From assembly GCF_039555335.1 (NCBI RefSeq), contig NC_092642.1, positions 14,909,208 to 14,973,207 of the forward strand: a DNA stretch of 64,000 nucleotides, given 5' to 3'. Position 1 is the stretch's first letter; the number at the start of each line of letters is the position of its first letter. This DNA comes from Amphiura filiformis (taxonomy: Eukaryota > Echinodermata > Ophiuroidea > Amphilepidida > Amphiuridae). The notes under the pieces are model-generated. The model saw only the letters and a program-made list of their open reading frames with translations, had not been told where the DNA came from and did not search any database. Position numbers and translations under genes: made by a program. This document shows, one piece after another, positions 55,399 to 64,000 of the stretch.

Positions 55399-57940
55399 TC
55401 TCATTTCAAACACATAGGCGCCGTTATCTATCATTGCCTACAATGTTGGATTATTGCGAAACATTTTACTTACAACTGGGAATGTCATCAAAGCAAGCAC
55501 ATATGTTGGTATTCCACTCTCTCAATTCATGTTGTTGAACCTGCCATAAACATGATAAACGAAACAAACAAAACGTTTTGTGAACGTTGTATATTAACAC
55601 ATGGAATTGTGACATTGACCTAAATTTAACTAAAAAGTGCAACATGTTACATTCAGATTTTGGATTATAGTCAGGTTAAGGGTTCATGCTACTTAATATG
55701 TTAAATAGGTTTTAAAGCTCGAAAGCTAAACAAAATTATAGATTTAATCCAGGACATCAGTAAAATGCAAACGAACCACGACTGGCAAGACCTCATTTTA
55801 CCATTGCGCACCGCGCACTACGAGTATTGATGATATGATGACAAAGTTTGGGTATCTATTTTTCTTTTGATTTTTGTTTGTTTGTTTGTTTGTTTGTTTG
55901 TTGTTGTTTTTTTTGAGCGGGTGGGAGTAGGAGTGTGTGTGTTTCAAAAGATTTCGGGAATTAACGAAACGAACTTTGGTTAAATTGGTTTTGATCTCTT
56001 ACACATACCACTACATGTAATAGCTATATTCACTTTACATAAACGTCGATTTAAAAAAACCAGAAAATAATCAAAATCCAGGGTCCAGTCCCAAATTACC
56101 AAATCCCGGGCTATGATTGCAGCTTTTGAATTATTGAAACATATATTGGAGCCATGTAAGGGATGGGTTGAACCGCTGCAAGTCATTTCAACCAACAAAA
56201 ATGATCCGTCTGCATTCTGTGTGTAATAAAAATGTCTACTTCAATCACGTTAATCATGTTCATCCTACGTTGTATAATACCATGATAATACGGTCTCATT
56301 TCAGTGACATGATCACTGGTCTGCACCACATATCATCAGCTATTGGTATAGAACCTGTGGTGTTTTTGAAAGACCGTAATATAATGAATTTTACGATTAT
56401 TTTATTTAAGTTGGGAAATAATCCTGCAATACTTTTCATACTTTCTCTTCTTGTTATGCAAAATATATATCGAGGGTTCAGAACCGAAAGCCTTAACTTA
56501 CTTTTTGGCGATTTTGGTACCAAAAAGAATCATCAGCACTCATACATTCTTCCAATCATAAAATTTAACCCATCAAACTTCATAATTGCAGATAGCACAA
56601 TTCTACTTCGCCACATCTCAATATATAGCCACAAGATGAACACCGATAACTTACCTTCAAATCACGGTTGTTTGATGGCATGTAAAAATGAGTCATTTTA
56701 AAGAAAAGTTGAACGATGATGACACTATTTACCTTAAATCGTGTTTGCATCTTTACAAGGGGTAGACACTTGTATAATGGTATTAGAAGATCAGAAAAAA
56801 AAGACTGACAAATGGCAAGGAAATTTTCAAAAATCTTTTAGCATGAAATTTTAACAATAAGTCATATGTTATTTGGCTAATTTAAAATGTATGTAAGTAG
56901 CACCCTCAATTCGCACACAAATGCACAGTTTATAGAATAAAAATTGCCACAAAAAAGCATAAAAAAGATGAATAATTTGATATAGAAACGAAAATCTATA
57001 TTAAAAATAGCGAGCAAAATATATTTGTATATTAGTGTAATAGCTGTTGGTATTGTCCACTCAGGCCTAGAATGGAACATTATAGGTCCTGTGTCATAAA
57101 CTGTGTTACATTGTAAAAAAATTAAATGCTTCAAACATTTTACCTACACATCTCATTTGAAGTGGTTCATCCTCCTGAGCATTTTGGCACCTTTTTTATG
57201 GAAATCGGTTCAAAAATGAGAGAGTGCGGGCAAAAACAATCAACTTACGTTACTAATGGTTCATAAAACTCAGCTGTGTTTTTGTCAGGGAGGGAAACGC
57301 ATTGCTAATTATCGGTTAAAGTATGCTGTAGACACGATATAGCGGCTAGTTGCGGCGTGGGTTCGAGGCCCAACTCTGCCGAACTAAAATTCAGGGTGTT
57401 TTAATGTCATAGTAGGGAAATGGGGCTGGGCGAATTTACGTAGGGAGGAGTGATAGAGAAGGAAAGTAAAAACTGACAAATCGGTGTTTATGAATTATCG
57501 TTATCTTCTGTGAATATGCATTAGCGGTAAGCTTTTGTTTCGTTATTTTCTGTGAACTCTAATGAGCTTGATTTTATTTGCCGAACTTGTTATTGTCAAC
57601 TGTCCTCAATACATACCCTTTATTGCATCGTTGAGAAGCTGATAGATGACGGCATAATGTTATAAACTTACGAATGCAAGGCCAGAGTAATTTTGATTGA
57701 GAGTAATGAGCGTTATATTCATATATTAAATGTAAGGTAATGTATTTAGACAGGACACCAGAGAGTTCATGCCACCAGAAATAGTTACATAGACAGGACA
57801 CCAGAAATAGTTATGCCTAAAATAGCGAGGAGGTGCCTAGGGGGTGTATAGGCATACTCCTCACTTCTAATGTGAAAATACAAAGACCTCGGTCTTTATG
57901 CCTGTGTCCTTTTTTATCCTCGCTGTGCACTGTGTGCGGT
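55399..57940. other. Intron sequence, no exon recognised
   Basis: Contains TTTG units at about 55868-55903 and a 177-codon + strand frame (56168-56701) with no family resemblance and no splice support. A GGGTTCGAGGCCC B-box-like word at about 57359-57372 may be a SINE relic. The missing PLAC8 exon could be here but was not identified. Confidence 0.35.
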
Positions 57941-58265
57941 ATCTCGCTTTGTATGCGTGACCGGGTAGGGGTGTGTGTGGGGGGGGATGGGTTGTCTGTC
58001 TGTCCGGCTATGTATTTCGCCGCGCTTCGCCGCATCAACGCGATATTTCGGGTATAGATAGGTACAGGGAAAAACATGTCCTTCGGGTGGTTTTAAAGGT
58101 CATCGGAGGTCAAGGTCAAAGGTTGTGGATTTCAACCTTTGTCCAATTGGGCTTAAACTTGGTGGGCAGAATACTTGATACCAGGGGAATATATGTGCGA
58201 AATGATATTGAGGTCAACAAAGGTCAAAGATCATCACAAAGGGTTCAAATCTATAGGGAGGATGT
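57941..58265 (+). repeat. Dispersed repeat with AAGGTCAAAGGT words
   Basis: TTTCGCCGCGCTTCGCCGCA through AACTTGGTGGGCAGAATACT and GAGGTCAACAAAGGTCAAAG. It is clearly related to 12760-13250 in the palindrome's left arm (TTCGCCACGCTTCGATGCAT and AACTTGGTGAAAGTAATTCT). Confidence 0.75.
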
Positions 58266-58479
58266 AACCCCACCTCTTTTTCCCACATTTACAATCATTC
58301 TGAGCAAGTATTGGTCTTTTAAATGAACTTCTGTATTTATTTACTTAGTTTAGATGTCTGGGAGTTCATTTAGACATTTTTTTACTAGATTCAATTTTTT
58401 TAATAGGGGTTTCAAATCAAATTTACGTTATGAATCCCTCCCCCTAATCCTCAGCCACCCTTGGCACGTTATTCCCAAA

Positions 58480-59180
58480 CGTTAATGTAACGTTATTATG
58501 ACGTTGTTTCGACGTCAAGTTGTGAACGTCGAAACAACGTCACTATGACGTTATATCAACGTCAGAAACTAACATGATATTTATACGGCGTTGTAATAAC
58601 GTGCTTTATACGTTGAAACAACGTCATAAATGTGCGTACTAACGACATTCGTAGATGACGTTTATATGGGTCAGTTCATGACTGTTAAACCTCGTTTTAA
58701 CCACGTGCTTTATACGTCGAGACAATGTGATTATGACATTATATTAACATCCAGCAAAAATGATGCTCAATCCCAAAAAGGGAGAGCGTATAAAAATTCA
58801 AAGTTTAGACCTTCAGGAATAGAAGTCGTTACTCTGAGTTTCACGCCTAAAGGCACGATGGAGAAATTTTGGCTGGACAACCATCTTCTTGGAATGGAAG
58901 AATTTACATTCCATGGTGTCAACATCCAAACTATTCCATGTCGTTTCATTTTGTGTAACGTTTTCTGAACGTATTATTCAAACGTTGTCACCCGGTCTAG
59001 TCAAACATTGCATCAACGTCGAAACAACGTCATAATGACGTTTTATCAACGTCCAAAAATCAACGTCGAAAATAACGTTGTCACGACACGAATACGAGTT
59101 CACAGATTTACGTGTTTACAACGTAAATGACAACCTAAGTCCAACGTCAGGAAACGTCGTGAAAACGTAATGTGTTAGCT
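58480..59180. mobile_element. MITE built of AACGTC/GACGTT words
   Basis: Both ends are dense in the alternating pair AACGTCGAAACAACGTCA and TATGACGTTNTATCAACGTC (58490-58650 and 58980-59175), with a non-repeated centre (58750-58960). The right end closes with GTGTTAGCTGGGTTG. The 112-codon frame inside is not a recognised protein. Confidence 0.8.
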
Positions 59181-59740
59181 GGGTTGTGATGCAATTTTCA
59201 TGTGGAAAATGTTTCCTCTGCAATATGACCTCAATCAACTAGTGGGGTAGCCATGTGACCTATAAAACCATAAACTTACCAGGTAAATACACAACTAAAG
59301 TGTGTGAAAGCCAAAACATTCCAGAGAAACGGTCCTATTTTGGGGGAATATCGACAGGTCAGAGGTCCTGGAATATTGCTTGGCAAAATTATCAATTTAC
59401 ACGAGGACTCTCATTCGCAGGACATAAGTTCGTATAAATTGGGCATATACTAACGATCGGATTTGACTAAAAATGCCGGTAAAAAGGCAATTGGTAGTAG
59501 GCGTTTTACCCTTAGGGCATTTCATTTCGCTTCATTTCCCGGGCTCATTTATTGATAGATAGGTTTGTTTGATCAAAAAGATCCCCATGTACAAGTTAGA
59601 ACGTTCATATTTCAGAATTTGTAGTTCCTCTATCTAGAATAAGTTGCTTTGAGGGTTTTTTTCTTTACACTTTCCATCATTAAATGTATCTTGATGAAAG
59701 TCATCATTATAGTTATTTGATTAAGTGTACTTCGATGACA

Positions 59741-59998
59741 ATTGAGTGGCCCAGTATAAAAACGGCCCATGGCACATTTTTGAAAAATAGAGGGCGCTGT
59801 TGAAAAATGTCAAAGGTCACCAATGGTCATCGATACAAACATAACACATCATGAATGTAACTCGGGAATGTTGTCAATTTAATCTTTTAAGCATCAAATT
59901 TCTTATGTATTTTATTGAACATTCGTACATTTACAGTGCCGATTTCTCCCAATGACAAAAAATGTGCCATGGGCCGTTTTTATACTGGGGCACTCAAT
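59741..59998. mobile_element. 258 bp MITE with about 45 bp inverted repeats
   Basis: ATTGAGTGGCCCAGTATAAA and ACGGCCCATGGCACATTTTT at the left are mirrored by AAAAATGTGCCATGGGCCGT and TTTATACTGGGGCACTCAAT at the right. Between them is an AAAGGTCACCAATGGTCATC phrase. No ORF. Confidence 0.92.
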
Positions 59999-60569
59999 TA
60001 TAGAAAAAAGTTACTTTGCCCTACAGTATGGCTTAGGTTGACTATATGTCAGAAACATATTGTCCATTACATAAATTATTTACCCACCCAAATCAGACGC
60101 TGAAATCATCGGAGTGAATGCGCAGGTCTTTTTAAGCGATAAATTTAGGCCTGTGACGAGACTGGAAGCCATGTTCATATAAGTACCTTTTGTGTGACAA
60201 GAATGAGAATATATTTCTGAATAATTAGCCACAAATTAACCGTGTGAAATAAAATTGATTGAACTGGCTGTTCTGGTTTATATTCAACATGTTTTTACTT
60301 CTCAGCACTTAATTATAGGTAAGGTGTCTTGACCCAAAGCTCACGAAATAGGTCGCTTTCGCCTTATGGAAAGGAACACGTGAATAATTATAGGAACCCA
60401 TTCCCTTGGATTACACGCCAATTACGACTTTAGTATCGATCTGGATCTTTTCATTCGTACCTTAATTAGCAAGAGTCCAAGAATCAATGGGTATGGTTGG
60501 TTTTGCCTTTGAACTTCGGGCGTCCAAATAAACAGAATATATGTGTTATAATTCTTACCTTGCTGATGG

Positions 60570-61560
60570 TGACTGTACCCACCAAGTTTTATGCCCATAG
60601 GACAGTTTTTACTAATTTGACTTCAGATGACCCCTTGTGACCTCAAAATGACCTTCCAAAATATGGCTCTAAATGTAGACTGTACCCACCACGTTTCATG
60701 CCCATACGACAGTTTTAATAATTTGACCTGGGATGACCCCAAAACGACCGTCAAAAAATTTGACTCTAAAAGTTGACTGTACCCACCAAGTTTCATAGTT
60801 TCATGCCCATACGACATTTTTTACTATTTTGACCTCAGATGACCCCTGGGTGACCCCGGATGACCCCAAAATGACCTTCCAAAAATTTGACTCTAAAAGT
60901 TGACTGTACCAACCAAGTTTCATGCTCATACGACAGTTTTTACTAATTTGACCTCAGATGACCCTGGATGACCTCGAGTGATCTTGGCCCACTTACCGAA
61001 ACAAACTTGTTCTGTCTGAGGTCCAGATGCATCCACCCACCAAGTTTGAGGAACGTGCGACCCCTAGTCTCCGAGAAAATAGGCGGAAAACAGTTTTTAC
61101 TAATTTTACCTCAGATGACCCCTGGGTGACCTTGACCCACTAACCAATAAAAACTTGTTCCGTCTTAGGTCAAGATGCACCTACCCACCAAGTTGCACAA
61201 ACTTGTTCCGTCTTAGGTCAAGATGCACCTACCCACCAAGTTGCATGCCCATATGACATTTTTTTATAATTTGACACCTAGATGACCTCTGGTGACCTTG
61301 ACCCACTAACCAATACAAACTTGTTCCGTCCCGAGTCAAGACGCACCCACCCGTCAAGTTTGAGGAACGTGCGACCCCAGTCTCTGAGAAAAACAGTTTT
61401 TACTCATTTGACCCCTGGATGACCTCGGGTGACCTTGACCCACTAACCAATACAAACTTGTTCTGTCTGGGGTCAAGCTGCACCCACTCACCAAGTTTGA
61501 GGAACGTGCGACCCCTAGTCTCTGAGAAAATAGGCGGACAGACAGACAGAGTTACAGACA
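60570..61560. repeat. Tandem repeat with GTACCCACCAAGTTTCATGC units
   Basis: Units of about 120-145 bp repeat CAGTTTTTACTAATTTGACC, TCAGATGACCCCTGGGTGAC, CTTGACCCACTAACCAATA and CACCAAGTTTGAGGAACGTG. At least seven diverged units are visible. The right end closes with ATAGGCGGACAGACAGACAG, suggesting a transposon-derived array. Confidence 0.9.
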
Positions 61561-61765
61561 GAGGCAGCAATTGCCCCTCTTTTGATATACTAATAGTGTA
61601 AATGAGCATTCAACATCGTGTCCCTGCGAATTTGCGAAATCGCGTTTTTTTTTCAATATAGTATTTAAATAAAAGATAATTTAGATAAAAGAATTGTGAG
61701 CATTCGGCCAGATATAGTCGCTGTCTGATGTACGGAACCATGGTGGATCTGTTTTGAAGTCATAC

Positions 61766-61850
61766 CTGAATCACCTGCGTAGCCTGCCCTGATCCTGGCT
61801 GCTGTGTTATTACCGTTGTGGTAGTGGTATGTTGTTGAGCCATGATTTAT
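61766..61850 (-). CDS. PLAC8/cornifelin-like protein, first coding exon
   Basis: Seven bases of 5' UTR after an acceptor (ACTATTACAG), then ATG (61843-61841) and 26 codons: MAQQHTTTTTVITQQPGSGQ ATQVIQ. A short Gln/Thr-rich N-terminus of this type is common before the cysteine-rich core of PLAC8-like proteins. Donor CAG-GTATGA (GT at 61765-61764), phase 0. It joins the core exons at 54004 and 52441 on the same strand over about 9.5 kb. One exon with a start in phase 0 and one extra base at its end, expected to carry the conserved Trp, is missing from the model. Linkage to the other exons is inferred from family layout. Confidence 0.7.
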
Positions 61851-62379
61851 CTGTAATAGTGAACAAAATGTATAAGATATTATAGAACTGCTGAAAATTA
61901 AAAATCATTTACACCGGGCATTGGCCATATTCAGACCTGGAAGTAAAAATAACGTTGCAAACAATTCGACTGGCATTTCAGAAGACCTTTGTACAGGTAC
62001 AATCTTTGCTGGTTTTTTTTTAAATATTTAACCGTAACATGATTGCATGTGTGATGCGGCCCGACTAATTTAAATTGATCTTTGTTTTCAATTTCAAGCA
62101 ATTTCATGAGAGATGGGAATCCCCTTTACAAGTAATCCTGAAATAGTTTGTGTAGAAAGACATTTTATCCTGTTATGATCAGAAAAACAAAGTCAATCAT
62201 ATCTATTTTTCGATCTTGGAAGTTCCCATGTGTCTCAATATGACCATGATGACCATTGTATTGCATCATGTAGGGAAAATCATAGCGTGGAATTGTCCAT
62301 TACCAATTTGGTATATAAGAGAGAAGGACCAGTTTTTCCTGGCAGATCTGAGTTAAAAGACGGTTAGACTTTCTAATAT

Positions 62380-62690
62380 GTTACTCTATCTGCTTTAAAA
62401 AGAGGTGCCCGTGAGCATGGTGAGCCAGTTAATTTGTATAGCAGGTATTGTGCTATTAATCCAGCAATACATCGATGTTCTTCTCCTCTTTCTTTTTTCT
62501 TTTATTTGTTAAGTTTGTGTACTTGTATGTTGTAACTTAGGGTAGTGTAAGGGGGTGCTCGCTTCAGGCCTTTGGGCCTTTTGAGCATCTCCTCATTCAA
62601 ATTTTTGTGTCTTATATATATTTTGTATGTTGATTTGAATGAAATAAAATGATGATGTATGATGATGTATGTATGAAGGGGATTTCGGGT
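62380..62690 (+). mobile_element. Possible 3' end of a retroelement
   Basis: GGGTGCTCGCTTCAGGCCTT and GGGCCTTTTGAGCATCTCC form a partly self-complementary block. It is followed by TTTGAATGAAATAAAATGAT (holding AATAAA) and ATGATGT microsatellite units. This is the shape of a LINE-type 3' UTR, but no coding part adjoins it. Confidence 0.4.
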
Positions 62691-64000
62691 GCAGCAAAGT
62701 GCTATTTTCTTCCCAAAAGGGGATTATTGTTCTGTAGACTTGCTGATGTCTGGTTTATGGAAAACACGTCTATCAATGTAAATTTATAGTGGAACTGTGC
62801 AGAAAAAGCCCGTTTCCTGAAGGAGTGATTGGTAAAAGCAGCGCCATTTTGGAGATTGTCATCTGTGCAAGAATTTTATTCACAAAGGATATAAATTCAT
62901 GTCTTCATTCGGCTTCGCTGAGCGGCGATCTTCTCAACAGGTGAATCAGGACATATTACATGTATTAAGTGCAACAAAACTTTGTAATCACACAAGTAAA
63001 AATCTGCCGGTTAATAAGTAGTTATTATTGTGATTATATTGTATGTGCATTTATTGTTCATATGTGAAAACCATTATCAATCATACTCTATTTTTCATTT
63101 CAGATTCAGATATTGTTGATGTACAATGTGTTTTGTTGTGCATTCTGATGTGAATTTTAGTAAAAGGTCTTGCGTCAACGACTCGTAACATATCGTAATC
63201 CATGGCTGGTCTTTGTATTGTCCATGTTTTGGATGGGTTTTTTATCAAGTTGTGTACGCTTCTTTGGTCAAAAGAGATCCAAATATTGGGAAACGTGTGC
63301 TTGTGGATCAACGACTATGCGTTGTGCCTGTGCGTAGCGCGCTATAAATCACCGCACTTCTTCTTTTGAAAAAAAAAAACCCACAATTTTCACAAAATCG
63401 CTCCCACTCCCGGAAAAAGGTCCAAGAATTCCTACATACGGGTCTGCCGGATGCTGCTCTTTATTAAAAGGTGCAATATCCCATTCACTTTAGTTTCCAA
63501 TAAATTTCCAGTTTCATTATTTATTATGTAGGGAGTTCTACATTATTTTTATCAAAAGATGTATGATCCGTGACCTCTCAATTGTGAACCGTGATACAAT
63601 TTAAGTGATGCGCTTATGATGGTAAACTGGTCTGATAAAAATGGGCACTTCGTCACACCTTAAATTACTCATGAATAGACCCCTATGTTCAACAAATAGT
63701 GATAATGATATCAAATAATTTCATCAGATCTTTCCATCGTCATAGACGGACGACATTTTGCAATAAATATTTTTCAAATTGAAGCTTAATTTAATCCAAA
63801 TGAAGAGTCAGTTTAAATCATTGGGAAACCAAATTGTAATTGAATATTTAAATAATAAGGCAATTTGTACTAATTGATTTTTTTTTCTTGTACACATCTA
63901 AATAACATGTATTATCCATGGATATCGATGTATTGCTTGCCGTATTGGCCCCCGTTGAATATTGAAGAAAAATCTTCCACAAAGTGAGGGAGTGTGGTTT
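62691..64000. other. No gene recognised
   Basis: AT-rich sequence to the end of the window. A 76-codon - strand frame (63081-63311) shows no motif. An upstream noncoding exon or promoter of the PLAC8-like gene may lie here but is not visible. Confidence 0.35.

Noticed and set aside
56168..56701. 177-codon + strand gene
   Set aside because: No recognisable domain, no promoter or splice context, and it lies inside a - strand gene's intron; chance frame most likely.
60623..61609. Short proteins in the 60.6-61.6 kb region
   Set aside because: They are tandem repeat units translated; frames do not persist between units.

Overview
The window looks like a 64 kb piece of a metazoan nuclear genome, most likely a marine deuterostome and by inference an echinoderm. 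The grounds are spliceosomal introns, tRNA-derived SINEs, CR1-, RTE- and Tc1-type elements, TTAGGG-type interstitial telomeric repeats, very AT-rich intergenic DNA, abundant foldback MITEs and a frequent AGGCCT hexamer. No bacterial-style operons, rRNA or CRISPR arrays were seen. The species call is inference.

Host genes are sparse. (1) A small C1q-domain gene on the + strand: a noncoding 5' exon (about 6040-6162), an intron of about 2.8 kb and one coding exon (8952-9344). Part of its intron and coding exon is repeated in inverted orientation at 39595-41178, where the coding part is a broken pseudogene. Its 5' exon is repeated in direct orientation at about 35390-35493. (2) A PLAC8/cornifelin-like gene on the - strand with three recognisable coding exons: 61850-61766, 54004-53865 and 52441-52343. 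The exon between the first two was not found. (3) A coding remnant of unknown family (36743-37667) split by a TTAA-flanked palindromic MITE.

The best-preserved coding unit is a CR1-group non-LTR retrotransposon on the - strand (about 30150-35330) with two open ORFs: an SGNH-hydrolase/coiled-coil ORF1 and an endonuclease-reverse transcriptase ORF2. Degraded LINE tails lie at 700-1252, 42091-42833, 52847-53440 and 53436-53800. A Tc1 transposase relic lies in two pieces at 25050-25215 and 26575-27000.

Layout: 0-6 kb microsatellites, a tandem array of about 165 bp units, minisatellite and MITE; 6-10 kb C1q locus with a SINE; 10-18 kb a tandem duplication running into a palindrome of about 5.5 kb with inward-facing telomere-like repeats, then a satellite array; 18-25 kb MITEs and C/G-rich repeats; 25-30 kb Tc1 relic, inverted repeats, SINE and foldback MITE; 30-35.4 kb intact LINE; 35.4-46.5 kb duplicated C1q pieces and four copies of a TTAA palindromic MITE; 46.5-52 kb gene-poor; 52-62 kb PLAC8-like gene with repeat-filled introns; 62-64 kb no recognised gene. 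Most of the window is repeats of several ages, many inserted into or copied from one another.
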